Assembly (NCBI RefSeq): GCF_021991835.1
Contig: NZ_JAHDAU010000005.1
Location: 186,001 to 250,000, forward strand
Reading direction: 5' to 3'
From: Polaribacter sargassicola
Lineage (GTDB): Bacteria > Bacteroidota > Bacteroidia > Flavobacteriales > Flavobacteriaceae
DNA: 64,000 nt
Shown here: one piece after another, positions 37,547 through 45,440 of the stretch
Layout of the letters: the number at the start of each line of letters is the position of its first letter
How positions within the stretch are numbered: position 1 is the stretch's first letter
Notes under the pieces: model-generated
Databases searched by the model: none
What the model was told of the DNA's origin: nothing
Seen by the model: only the letters and a program-made list of their open reading frames with translations
Made by a program: the position numbers and the translations under genes

Positions 37547-39898
37547 TTATGCATTTTTTGGTAAACTAAAGTAAAAAGTAGTTCCTTTAGAAACCTCACT
37601 ATCTAACCAAATCTTTCCGTTATAAAATTGGATTACTTTTTTAACAATAGATAAACCCATTCCTAAATTTTTATCAGGATTATCTAAACATTGGAAAAGT
37701 TCGAAGATTTTATGAAAATATTTTTTATCGATTCCTTTTCCGTTATCTTTAATGTAAAATTCCCAAGAATCTGTATTTTCATTTGCTCCAATTTCTATAA
37801 TACCCACTTCTTTATCTATGCTTTTAATAGCATTTTCTAATAGGTTTTGAAATACTTGATTAATTCTATATTTATTACTAATAATTGTTGGTAAATTAGG
37901 GTCTATCTTAATTTCTATAGACTTTGGTATTGGCATTAATTTTACAATATCGTTTACTAAATTATAAGTATTAATATCATAATCTTGCATTTTATTTTGG
38001 TCTAAGTTAGAGTAGCTTAAAATCCCTTTAATTAAAGATTCCATTTTTTCTAGATTCTCTAATATTAATTGAGTATACATTTTACTTTCTTCGGTAAAAT
38101 TATTATTTGCATCCTCTTCAATCCAATTAAATAAAGTGTAAATACTTCTTAAAGGTGTTTTTAAATCATGAGAAACAATGTGTGCATAGTTGTTTAACTC
38201 TTCGTTTTTATGCTCTAAGTTTTTTAAAAGTTCTTCTCTAGCTTTATTTGCATTTAAAATATCTTCAGATTGTTTTTCTATATATTCTACTAAATTTACA
38301 GACTCATTAATTTCTGTAGCATTTTCTATAGATTCTATATTTAAAACCTTAGCAATGTAGTTAAGACTTTTAATTACTTTTTTAAGTTTTTTGGTTTCTT
38401 TTTGCGCGTTTTTAAGATTTGTAATTTCATTACCAATAGCAATTACATTAATAATATTATCATGCTCATCTTTAAGTAAAGAAACAAATAAATTAATCCA
38501 GATTACGCTACCATCTTTTCTAATGTATCTTTTTTCTATATTAAAAGGTTCAATTTTTCCATCAATTAATTGTTTAAACCTAAACAGACTACCCTTAACA
38601 TCATCTGGATGCGTAAAATCTTTAAAAGTTAATTTGGTAATTTCTTCTTCGGAATAACCAAAAGTGTTTATAAATTTTTTATTAGCAAAAACAGGTCTAC
38701 CATTTAAATCTGCAAGTGCAATGTTAATACCAGCACTGTTAAAAATGGAATAAAATTTTCTTTCTGTTAAGCTTAATTCATCTAACTTTATATCTAAAGT
38801 TTCTTGTATTTTATTTTTAAGTATTTTTAATTGCTTGTTATTATTTAGCAGTTGTTTATTTTTATCTTGTAAGTTGTAATAGAAAAATTGAATATTTATT
38901 AAAACAAAAAGAATAAAAATACTTAATATAATAAAAGAGCTCCATAAATAAACAACGTATATAATTTGAGATTTTTTTACCTCTTTTAAATCTATTTGAT
39001 TAATAAGAATTAATGATTTTTCTTGTTTATAATTAACATTATTTGTGCTTTTATTGTCTATAATTATTTTTTTATAAACATATATAATGTTCTTGTCTAT
39101 ATAGTTACCACTATTGTTTTGCTGAATTTTATCCCAAAGGTTTTTATGTGTTTGTTTTAATGATAGACTATCTGAATTTGATAAAATATGACTAAAATTT
39201 TTGATCTTATTTTTAGAGCTTAAATAGTAACCATCTTTATTTAATAGCTCAAAAGAAGAATATTTAAGTTTGCTATGTGTGGTTAGCTTATTAAATAGAT
39301 CTTTCATAAAAAAGTTGATAATAATTATACCACACCATTTATTATTTTGATCATATACTTTTGATGAAACCCTAAGAACTGGGTTGTAAGGAATTTCAAT
39401 TTTACCAAAATCTATATTTAAATCTATGTTAGAAAAATAGATTTCGTCTTTATTTAATTTAGTAGTATTTTTATAATAATATCTATTACCTTTATTCTGT
39501 AGTTTGTTGTTTTCTTGAACTTTAGCGCCATTAATACTATCAAAATCTACTCTTAAAATTTCTTGACCTAGAGTGTCTAAATATCTAACTTGGTCGTAAT
39601 TAGTATGTAATTTAGATAAGTGAAGTAAAAAATTGGTTACTTTTTCTTTTTCTTGAATTCCATTATTAAAAAAACTCATTTGTATAATATCAATACCTGT
39701 AGATAAAGATTTATATGTATCATTAATTAAAATACTTTTTACATTAAGATCATTTTTAGCACCAGTTTTTATAATCTCTAATTGATTTTTGGTAACAATT
39801 TTATAATATTGATTAATTCCCAAATATAAAATTGTAATGATCGGAATGTAAATAAGTAAAAGGTACTTAATTTTTATAAATTTTAATTTTAGGTACAT
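37547..39898 (-). CDS. PAS-domain sensor histidine kinase, paralogue 2
   Basis: A 783-residue kinase with the same order as its neighbour: membrane helix, double-Cache-like sensor (RYYYKNTTKLNKDEIYFSNI), second helix near residue 315, coiled coil, PAS (FYSIFNSAGINIALADLNG), HisKA (VSHDLKTPLRSIYTLF) and HATPase (DNGKGIDKKYFHKIFELFQ). The cytoplasmic half is almost identical to paralogue 1, while the sensor half has drifted, as expected when duplicated kinases adopt new inputs. The 202-base gap to paralogue 1 has no terminator that I can see. Its promoter overlaps a 15-bp inverted repeat. Confidence 0.92.
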   Translation of the reverse strand: MYLKLKFIKIKYLLLIYIPIITILYLGINQYYKIVTKNQLEIIKTGAKNDLNVKSILINDTYKSLSTGIDIIQMSFFNNGIQEKEKVTNFLLHLSKLHTNYDQVRYLDTLGQEILRVDFDSINGAKVQENNKLQNKGNRYYYKNTTKLNKDEIYFSNIDLNIDFGKIEIPYNPVLRVSSKVYDQNNKWCGIIIINFFMKDLFNKLTTHSKLKYSSFELLNKDGYYLSSKNKIKNFSHILSNSDSLSLKQTHKNLWDKIQQNNSGNYIDKNIIYVYKKIIIDNKSTNNVNYKQEKSLILINQIDLKEVKKSQIIYVVYLWSSFIILSIFILFVLINIQFFYYNLQDKNKQLLNNNKQLKILKNKIQETLDIKLDELSLTERKFYSIFNSAGINIALADLNGRPVFANKKFINTFGYSEEEITKLTFKDFTHPDDVKGSLFRFKQLIDGKIEPFNIEKRYIRKDGSVIWINLFVSLLKDEHDNIINVIAIGNEITNLKNAQKETKKLKKVIKSLNYIAKVLNIESIENATEINESVNLVEYIEKQSEDILNANKAREELLKNLEHKNEELNNYAHIVSHDLKTPLRSIYTLFNWIEEDANNNFTEESKMYTQLILENLEKMESLIKGILSYSNLDQNKMQDYDINTYNLVNDIVKLMPIPKSIEIKIDPNLPTIISNKYRINQVFQNLLENAIKSIDKEVGIIEIGANENTDSWEFYIKDNGKGIDKKYFHKIFELFQCLDNPDKNLGMGLSIVKKVIQFYNGKIWLDSEVSKGTTFYFSLPKNA

Positions 39899-39912
39899 AT
39901 TTCTTTAATTAA

Positions 39913-39920
39913 CAAACATA
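39913..39920 (-). promoter_or_regulatory. -7 box TATGTTTG upstream of sensor kinase 2
   Basis: TAnnTTTG on the minus strand, 14 bases from the ATG. A TTTG 22 bases further upstream (plus 39943-39946) fits the -33 element and lies at the edge of the inverted repeat 39931-39977. Confidence 0.5.
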
Positions 39921-39930
39921 TTGTTTCAAG

Positions 39931-39977
39931 CCTATTTTAATACAAAAATAAATACACTGTTGTTGTATTAAAATAGG
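39931..39977. repeat. 15-bp perfect inverted repeat upstream of sensor kinase 2
   Basis: CCTATTTTAATACAA at 39931-39945 and its exact reverse complement at 39963-39977, with 17 bases between. There is no T-run, so it does not look like a terminator; operator or RNA hairpin are both possible. Confidence 0.6.
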
Positions 39978-40129
39978 TGATTTGCTTGTTTTTTAACTAA
40001 AGAAAAGCCTGCCATAAATACTATTTGTATTTATAAGACTAAAAAGAAAATATTAATTTAGGTTGTAAATAGAAGTATTATTTACCAAACAAAATTAGAT
40101 GTGATTAATTATTAAAATGTAACTCTATT

Positions 40130-40786
40130 TTATAGATTTTTTAAAACAGAAATTATTTCTGATGGTTCTGCTCTTTTTCTATAATCTGCATCTAAAAAAG
40201 CATATTTAATAATTCCGGTTGTATCAATAACATAAGTTGCAGCCAAAGGCAATTCATTATTTTTATTCCCATTTTTATCATTTAGGTTAAAACTATCTTG
40301 ATAAATAGCGGCAACATCATCGGTTAATTTAAAAACAACATTATATTTTTTACCAATTACATTATCAATATCACTTAAAACAGTAAATTTTAAGTTGTTT
40401 TTTTCTACAGTATCTATAGAGTTATCAGGTAATTCTGGTGTTAATGCTAAAAGTGATGCACCAGCTTTTTTAAACTCAGGTAATTTTTCTTGTAAATAAT
40501 ATAAAGTAATATTACAATACGGACACCATCCGCCTCTGTACCAAGTTAAAACTACAGGTCCATTTTTTAATTGATCGTATAAAGAAACAGGTTTGTTTAA
40601 AGCATCATTAAGCGTAAAGTTAGGTGCTTTATCACCTACATTAAAAGCTTTATTTACAATGTTAGATTCTATAACACTTTTAATTCCTGCTGCATAAATT
40701 TGTTTTTTTTCTTCACTAAATTTTGTAGCACCTTCTTTTTGTTTTGTGCTTAATAGCTCTTTTAATGTTACTTTATTTGTTTCCAT
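40130..40786 (-). CDS. Peroxiredoxin-like protein (AhpC/TSA fold)
   Basis: A 218-residue cytoplasmic thiol protein. The AhpC/TSA fold is marked by AFNVGDKAPNFTLNDALNKP and the active-site region VVLTWYRGGWCPYCNITLYY, in which the catalytic Cys sits in a CxxC pair, typical of the peroxiredoxin-like rather than the classic 2-Cys subgroup. The N-terminal 40 residues form a helix (LKELLSTKQKEGATKFSEEK). It is the last gene of a set with DsbA/FrnE-like and AhpD-like genes and a TetR regulator, suggesting peroxide or thiol-stress defence. Confidence 0.85.
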   Translation of the reverse strand: METNKVTLKELLSTKQKEGATKFSEEKKQIYAAGIKSVIESNIVNKAFNVGDKAPNFTLNDALNKPVSLYDQLKNGPVVLTWYRGGWCPYCNITLYYLQEKLPEFKKAGASLLALTPELPDNSIDTVEKNNLKFTVLSDIDNVIGKKYNVVFKLTDDVAAIYQDSFNLNDKNGNKNNELPLAATYVIDTTGIIKYAFLDADYRKRAEPSEIISVLKNL

Positions 40787-40840
40787 TTTGTAATTTATTT
40801 GATTTACCTGTATTTTAATTAAAAGCGTACTTGTTAATTA

Positions 40841-41485
40841 TTATTGCTTTTTAATTAACTCTAACAAAACACTTTTAAAAGTAGCAATTGGTTGTGCTCC
40901 TGTAACAGCACTTTCTCTATTAAAAACAATTGTAGGAACAGAGTTTACACCCAAACTTTTCCAATAATTTTGTTTGTTCGCAACTTCTTTTTTAGCAGTT
41001 TCATCTTCTAGTTTTGTCAATCCTTCTTCAGGGTTTAAACCAACATCCAATAAAGCTTGTTTTAAAATATCTTTTTTAGAAACATCTTTTCTTTCACTAA
41101 AAAATGCTGTTGTTAAGCACATTTTTAATTCGGTTTGTTTGCCAAAGTCTTTAGCATATTCTAATAAAATATGAGCATCAAAAGTATTTACCATTCGCAT
41201 TTCATCAAAATAATCAAACTTAAAACCTAATTCCTCACCAATTTCTGTCATTTGTTGTTGAGAAACCTTTTGTTGCTCTATAGTTGCTCCGTATTTTTCA
41301 GTAATATGTTCCGTAACATTTTGTCCTTCAACTGGCATATTCGGATTCAATTCAAATGGTTGCCATTCTATATCTATTTGATCTTGAATTTCTAATTCAG
41401 AAATTGCTTTTTCTAAGCGTTTGTAACCAATAGTACACCAAGGGCAAACAACATCAGATACGATATCTATTTTTAATTTTTTCAT
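40841..41485 (-). CDS. DsbA-family oxidoreductase, FrnE-like
   Basis: A 214-residue thioredoxin-fold protein with the active site DVVCPWCTIGYKRLEKAI at the very N-terminus and no signal peptide, so cytoplasmic, as for the FrnE/HCCA-isomerase branch of DsbA-like proteins. The helical insert (NVTEHITEKYGATIEQQ) and the cis-Pro region NSVPTIVFNRESAVTGAQP fit. It is 54 bases upstream of the peroxiredoxin-like gene and 114 bases downstream of the AhpD-like gene. Role in thiol redox balance is inferred. Confidence 0.88.
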   Translation of the reverse strand: MKKLKIDIVSDVVCPWCTIGYKRLEKAISELEIQDQIDIEWQPFELNPNMPVEGQNVTEHITEKYGATIEQQKVSQQQMTEIGEELGFKFDYFDEMRMVNTFDAHILLEYAKDFGKQTELKMCLTTAFFSERKDVSKKDILKQALLDVGLNPEEGLTKLEDETAKKEVANKQNYWKSLGVNSVPTIVFNRESAVTGAQPIATFKSVLLELIKKQ

Positions 41486-41541
41486 TTATTATACAATTTA
41501 GAGTATTTATTATGGTAAAAATAGAGTTTATAATTACCACT

Positions 41542-41578
41542 AAAACCTTCTTTTTTGAGCAGAAGGTTTTTTTTATTA
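41542..41578. terminator. Hairpin between the AhpD-like and DsbA-like genes
   Basis: AAAACCTTCT / AGAAGGTTTT stem with a 9-base loop. The longer T-run is on the plus strand although both flanking genes are on the minus strand, so on their strand it would act as a weak terminator or attenuator. Confidence 0.6.
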
Positions 41579-41599
41579 TTTAGTAAATATAATTATTAA

Positions 41600-42148
41600 T
41601 TATTTTTTCCAAGCAAAAGGCTGAAAAGGTGCGTCTACTGGTGTATTTGCAATGTGATTAGTATAATTACTAATTACTTTTTGAGATAAACCTAAGATAA
41701 TTTCTAATACTTGTTGTTCTCCGTAACCAGCTGCATAAAAAGTATCTAATTCTTCTTTAGTTACATGACCACGATTTCTAACAATAATTAAAGTAAAAGT
41801 TCTTAAAGCTTCTAATTTTTCGTTTTCTAACGGAGTTTCATTACGTAATGCTTCTGTAATAGCATCATCTACTTTCATCATTTTTGCAATACCTGTATGT
41901 GCTGGTACGCAGTAATGGCATTCGTGCTCTACATTTATTGTTTGCCAAACAACTGTTAGTTCTTCTGGGTTAAAAGAAGTTTCTGTAAACAATTGGTGTA
42001 ATGTTTGGTAAGCTTCAAATGTTTTTGGAGCAGAAGATAAAACACCGTGTAAACCAGGAATCATTCCAAATCCTTTTTGAGATTTTTCTAATAATGGTTT
42101 AGATTCTTCTGGTGCAGACTCGATGTTGTGTACTTTTAAAGTTGTCAT
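41600..42148 (-). CDS. Carboxymuconolactone decarboxylase/AhpD-like protein
   Basis: A 182-residue helical protein of the AhpD-like superfamily. The active-site motif is EHECHYCVPAHTGIAKMM, a CxxC followed by His three residues on, near residue 77; such proteins act as thiol peroxidase partners rather than true decarboxylases. It is the first gene after the TetR regulator, with a palindromic operator-like site in the 68-base spacer. Together with the next two genes it forms a thiol redox cluster. Confidence 0.88.
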   Translation of the reverse strand: MTTLKVHNIESAPEESKPLLEKSQKGFGMIPGLHGVLSSAPKTFEAYQTLHQLFTETSFNPEELTVVWQTINVEHECHYCVPAHTGIAKMMKVDDAITEALRNETPLENEKLEALRTFTLIIVRNRGHVTKEELDTFYAAGYGEQQVLEIILGLSQKVISNYTNHIANTPVDAPFQPFAWKK

Positions 42149-42181
42149 AATTATTTGTTTTTATTTTAATTTTTATTATTT

Positions 42182-42197
42182 CTAAACAATCGTTTAG
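42182..42197. promoter_or_regulatory. Candidate TetR operator, perfect palindrome CTAAACAATCGTTTAG
   Basis: Perfect arms CTAAAC / GTTTAG around AATC, in the spacer between the TetR gene and the AhpD-like gene. A near-identical site lies upstream of the TetR gene itself at 42802. Confidence 0.7.
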
Positions 42198-42216
42198 TTT
42201 TGGGTTAAAAAAAAGT

Positions 42217-42780
42217 TTATAAACTTTTAAATATCATTTCTATATAATCTTCAATTTCTTCTTTACTATTTACTCTAGCTGCCGCTGCTAAACCGTGTTT
42301 AGCAAGTAGTAAAAAATTAGCTTGTTTTAAAATGGTTTCTTCGCTTTTAGAAGTATCCATACTTAATTTTTCTACAAATAAACTTTTAAGTTTATCCATA
42401 AAAGTAATCATTTGTTCTTTTATTATCGGATCATCACTGTCAGAAAACTCATTATAAGTGTTTGTTACAAGACATCCTTTTATATTGTCGTCATTAAAAT
42501 TAGAACTTACAGAATCATAGAAAAAGTTTTTAATATCTAAAATACCATTGTTAGATTCTTCTAATTTTTTAAAAATATTATTTATTTGAGCTTTGTAATG
42601 TTTTATACTTTCTAAAAATAGACCTTGTTTGTTACCAAAACTAGCGTAAATAGAAAACTTGTTAATGCCCATTTCTTTTTCTAGCATTTGCATAGATGTA
42701 GTTTCGTACCCATTTTTCCAGAAAAGGTGCATTGCTTTTTCTACTACTTCTGTTTCGTTATATTTTTTTTTACGTGCCAT
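42217..42780 (-). CDS. TetR-family regulator of the redox cluster
   Basis: A 187-residue repressor-type protein. The helix-turn-helix is at residues 10-55 (ETEVVEKAMHLFWKNGYETT, MGINKFSIYASFGNKQGLF). The C-terminal ligand domain resembles the AcrR-like C-terminal family with KGCLVTNTYNEF. Two operator-like palindromes flank the gene, one overlapping its own promoter and one before the AhpD-like gene, which supports autoregulation and control of the redox genes. The inducer is unknown. Confidence 0.88.
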   Translation of the reverse strand: MARKKKYNETEVVEKAMHLFWKNGYETTSMQMLEKEMGINKFSIYASFGNKQGLFLESIKHYKAQINNIFKKLEESNNGILDIKNFFYDSVSSNFNDDNIKGCLVTNTYNEFSDSDDPIIKEQMITFMDKLKSLFVEKLSMDTSKSEETILKQANFLLLAKHGLAAAARVNSKEEIEDYIEMIFKSL

Positions 42781-42796
42781 TTTTTCTATTACTCTG

Positions 42797-42804
42797 CAAA
42801 ACTA
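42797..42804 (-). promoter_or_regulatory. -7 box TAGTTTTG of the TetR gene
   Basis: TAnnTTTG on the minus strand, 17 bases before the ATG at 42780. It overlaps the operator-like palindrome at 42802-42817 by three bases. Confidence 0.6.
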
Positions 42805-42817
42805 AACAATCGGTTAG
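42802..42817. promoter_or_regulatory. Candidate TetR operator CTAAACAATCGGTTAG
   Basis: Differs from the site at 42182 at one of 16 bases and keeps the same AATC centre. It overlaps the -7 box of the TetR gene. Confidence 0.7.
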
Positions 42818-42881
42818 TAATAAAAAAATATTTTCACTCTTTTTTGTTTTATTTAACATGTTAATACGTTTTTAGCTTAGT

Positions 42882-43679
42882 TTAATCTGTACTAACAGTA
42901 GTATTAATTTTAGTTTCTAAGTTTTTAAAATCATATAAATTATGATCTAAAAGGTGAGAAGGGTACACGTTTTGTAAGGCATTCATCATAATAGCATTTC
43001 TGTTAGGAAATTCTGTTTCCCAATCAGAAATCATTTGTTTTACTTTTTTTCGTTGTAAGTTTTCTTGAGATCCACATAAGTTACAAGGAATGATAGGAAA
43101 CTGCATGTAATCTGCATAAACTTCAATATCACTCTCTTTACAAAAGGCTAAAGGTCTTAAAACAACTAAATCTCCAGCATCATTTTTAAATTTTGGTGGC
43201 ATCGTTTCCATTTTACCAGCAAAGAAAAAGTTTAAGAAAAAAGTTTCTATAATATCATTTCTATGATGCCCTAGAGCTAATTTGTTACAACCTAAATCTT
43301 TGGCAGCTTCATATAAGGTTCCTCTACGTAATCTAGAACACAAACTACAAGTTGTTTTGCCTTCGGGTGTTTTATCCATTACAACTTTATAGGTGTTTTT
43401 TTCTATAATTTTATAATCAACTTTTAAATTGCTTAAATATTTGGGTAAAACTTCTTCTGGAAAACCAGGTTGTTTTTGGTCTAAATTAACAGCTACAATA
43501 TCAAAATTAATTGGTGCTACTTTTTTAAAATGTAACAGCATGTTTAACATAGCATAACTATCTTTTCCGCCAGATAAGCAAACCATTATTTTGTCGCCTT
43601 CTACAATCATAGAAAATTGTTGTATTGCTTCTGCTACCGAACGTTGTAATTTTTTAGTAACCTGTTTTTGTGTTTCCAT
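42882..43679 (-). CDS. ttcA: tRNA 2-thiocytidine synthetase TtcA-like
   Basis: A 265-residue PP-loop enzyme that thiolates cytidine 32 in tRNA. The PP-loop is [19 protein letters not shown] near residue 35; the cluster-binding cysteines are in [12 protein letters not shown] and [16 protein letters not shown], both CxxC as in Ttc[14 protein letters not shown] and [14 protein letters not shown] are also typical. It is a single gene with a promoter box directly upstream, and the TetR gene follows on the same strand after about 100 bases. Confidence 0.93.
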   Translation of the reverse strand: METQKQVTKKLQRSVAEAIQQFSMIVEGDKIMVCLSGGKDSYAMLNMLLHFKKVAPINFDIVAVNLDQKQPGFPEEVLPKYLSNLKVDYKIIEKNTYKVVMDKTPEGKTTCSLCSRLRRGTLYEAAKDLGCNKLALGHHRNDIIETFFLNFFFAGKMETMPPKFKNDAGDLVVLRPLAFCKESDIEVYADYMQFPIIPCNLCGSQENLQRKKVKQMISDWETEFPNRNAIMMNALQNVYPSHLLDHNLYDFKNLETKINTTVSTD

Positions 43680-43684
43680 AGCTG

Positions 43685-43692
43685 CAAAAATA
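43685..43692 (-). promoter_or_regulatory. -7 box TATTTTTG upstream of ttcA
   Basis: TAnnTTTG on the minus strand, 5 bases from the ATG at 43679, which would give an almost leaderless transcript. Confidence 0.35.
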
Positions 43693-43731
43693 GTAGTTTG
43701 TATATAAAGTGTAAAAACTATTTTTATAAAA

Positions 43732-43765
43732 AAAATCCTTAATTATAAATAAAATTAAGGATTTT
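43732..43765 (-). terminator. Rho-independent terminator after the thioredoxin-like gene
   Basis: AAAATCCTTAATT / AATTAAGGATTTT stem, 8-base loop, then a T-run on the minus strand; 37 bases past the stop at 43803. Confidence 0.85.
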
Positions 43766-43802
43766 ACTGCTAAGTAATTTCTGCTAAGAATAGTTAATTG
43801 TC

Positions 43803-44054
43803 TTAGTATTGATATTGTTTTGTAATAAGCATTTTTAGTATTTCTTCTTTAGACGGAATTTCTTTTTTTGTGGTAATTACATTATCTATTGCTAATGCAG
43901 GTATAGTCATAATATTGTATTCCATTATCATTATATAATCTTCTATCTTTTCTATGGTAACTTTTAGATTGTTTTCATAAACAACTTCTGTAACCAATTT
44001 TGCCAGTTTATTGTACTTTGCACAACCGTTTCCTAGTACTTTTATGTTTTTCAT
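43803..44054 (-). CDS. Small thioredoxin-fold protein with CAKY in place of CxxC
   Basis: An 83-residue protein of the small thioredoxin/glutaredoxin-like group (TM0996/MTH895 type). The N-terminal strand and active-site loop read IKVLGNGCAKYNKLAKLV; relatives have CxxC (typically CPKC), so the second, resolving Cys is Tyr14 here, one base change away (TAC for TGC). The cis-proline loop MTIPALAID is intact. The gene is alone with its own terminator. It may act as a monothiol protein, or be losing function. Confidence 0.8.
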   Translation of the reverse strand: MKNIKVLGNGCAKYNKLAKLVTEVVYENNLKVTIEKIEDYIMIMEYNIMTIPALAIDNVITTKKEIPSKEEILKMLITKQYQY

Positions 44055-44246
44055 GATAGTGATTGTTTTAGTTAGTTACACAAAAGTATCGTCTTAAAAA
44101 GTTTCTTAATATGACATTAGTCATATCTATGCATTTTTTTAGATGATTTATACTCTTAATTGCTATTTAATAAGGAGTTGTAAAATATAACAAAAAATAA
44201 AAAAATGATAAATATTTGTTTTTTCTGAAAATTATAGCAGAATCAT

Positions 44247-44278
44247 TTTGATTTGTCAAAATAAATTTAGAATATTTG
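44247..44278 (+). promoter_or_regulatory. Promoter of the histidine operon
   Basis: TTTG at 44247-44250 and AATATTTG at 44271-44278 (one mismatch to TAnnTTTG), 20 bases apart. It lies just before the leader peptide ATG at 44297. Confidence 0.5.
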
Positions 44279-44296
44279 TATTATAATAAAAAAGAC

Positions 44297-44353
44297 ATGA
44301 CTTTTATTCAAGCACATCATCATCATTTTTACAATTGCTCTCAGGCGATTTAA
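44297..44353 (+). CDS. hisL: Histidine operon leader peptide
   Basis: An 18-residue frame, MTFIQAHHHHFYNCSQAI, with four His codons in a row, followed after 30 bases by an intrinsic terminator and then hisG. This is the classic layout of an amino-acid attenuator: slow translation at the His codons when charged tRNA-His is scarce would change folding downstream. The frame, stop (TAA) and terminator are seen directly; that it is translated is inference, though four consecutive His codons in front of a his operon are very unlikely by chance. Confidence 0.88.
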   Translation: MTFIQAHHHHFYNCSQAI

Positions 44354-44383
44354 AAATGTATTGAATAAAATCAAGATATTTAT

Positions 44384-44416
44384 AAACCCGTTTGAGCAAA
44401 TCAAACGGGTTTTTTC
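44384..44416 (+). terminator. Attenuator terminator of the his operon
   Basis: Perfect 11-bp stem AACCCGTTTGA / TCAAACGGGTT with GCAAA loop and a T-run. Part of its stem and loop, TGAGCAAAT (44393-44401), can pair instead with ATTTGCTCA (44430-44438), and GAGCAA with TTGCTC inside the leader frame (44335-44340), giving alternative structures. Confidence 0.9.
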
Positions 44417-44460
44417 AATTTTAAAACCAATTTGCTCAGGCATCAAACAAAAAAATAAAA

Positions 44461-45318
44461 ATGAGTAACTTAAGAATTGCAGTACAAAAATCAGGAAGAT
44501 TAAATGAAGATTCAATGAGAATCTTAAAAGACATTGGTATTTCTATAGACAACGGTAAAGACCAATTAAAAGCTTCTGCTACAGATTTTCCTGTAGAAGT
44601 TTTTTATTTAAGAAACGGAGATATTCCTCAATATTTAAGAGACGGAGTTGTAGATGCAGCTATTATTGGAGAAAATGTTTTAATTGAAAAAGGAAATGAT
44701 TTAGAATTTGTAGAACGTTTAGGTTTTTCTAAATGTAAAGTTTCTATAGCTGTACCAAAAGAATCAGAAGCAAGTTCTTTAAAAGATTTAGACGGTAAAA
44801 GAATTGCAACATCTTACCCAGAAACAGTAAAAAAGTTTTTAAAAGAACAAAATATAGATGCACAATTACACCAAATTAACGGTTCTGTAGAAATTGCACC
44901 AAATATTGGTTTAGCAGATGGTATTTGCGATATTGTTTCTAGCGGATCTACTTTGTTTAAAAACGGATTAAAAGAAATTGAAGTACTATTAAAATCAGAA
45001 GCAGTTTTAGCAGTTTCGCCAGCAATTTCAGAAGAAAGAAGAGCAATTTTACAAAAAATTCAATTTAGAATTCAGTCTGTTTTAAAAGGAAGACAATCTA
45101 AATATGTATTATTAAATGCACCTAATAATAAGTTAGAAAGTATCTTAAAATTGTTACCAGGTATGAGAAGTCCTACGGTTTTACCATTAGCAGAAAAAGG
45201 TTGGAGTTCTGTACACACAGTAATTTCTAAAAATCAGTTTTGGGAAATTATAGACGAATTAAAAGCAAACGGAGCAGAAGGTATTTTAGTTTGTCCAATA
45301 GAAAAAATGGTGCTTTAA
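44461..45318 (+). CDS. hisG: ATP phosphoribosyltransferase (long form)
   Basis: First enzyme of histidine synthesis, joining ATP and PRPP. The 285-residue length with a C-terminal domain (KLLPGMRSPTVLPLAEKGWS) identifies the long, homohexameric HisG with its own feedback-binding domain, not the short HisG/HisZ type. Typical segments are IAVQKSGRLNEDS, DAAIIGENVL, and the PRPP loop DIVSSGSTLFKNGL. It is preceded by the leader peptide and attenuator. Confidence 0.96.
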   Translation: MSNLRIAVQKSGRLNEDSMRILKDIGISIDNGKDQLKASATDFPVEVFYLRNGDIPQYLRDGVVDAAIIGENVLIEKGNDLEFVERLGFSKCKVSIAVPKESEASSLKDLDGKRIATSYPETVKKFLKEQNIDAQLHQINGSVEIAPNIGLADGICDIVSSGSTLFKNGLKEIEVLLKSEAVLAVSPAISEERRAILQKIQFRIQSVLKGRQSKYVLLNAPNNKLESILKLLPGMRSPTVLPLAEKGWSSVHTVISKNQFWEIIDELKANGAEGILVCPIEKMVL

Positions 45319-45331
45319 TATTTTTATTTGG

Positions 45332-45413
45332 GCGTTTTAACGGGCTTTTCGCACTCGCTTTTTTTCTGAAAAAGAAAAAAGAGCTCAAACAAATGCTACA
45401 ATCCCTAACGCAA
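45332..45413 (+). repeat. Intergenic repeat (GGGCGTT ... AATCCCTAACGC) between hisG and hisD
   Basis: Starts 14 bases after the hisG stop with GGGCGTTTTAACGGGCTTTT, has a central near-palindrome (CTTTTTTTC / GAAAAAAG) and ends AATCCCTAACGC. It shares end sequences with the element at 14134-14239 and the GAGCTCAAACAA core with 63267-63350. Confidence 0.65.
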
Positions 45414-45440
45414 AAAGCTAATTTATAAGAGATAGTAATT

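Noticed and set aside
45240..45428. Frame covering the end of hisG and the repeat after it
   Set aside because: It is an overlap frame of hisG extended through the intergenic repeat, with no protein family features.
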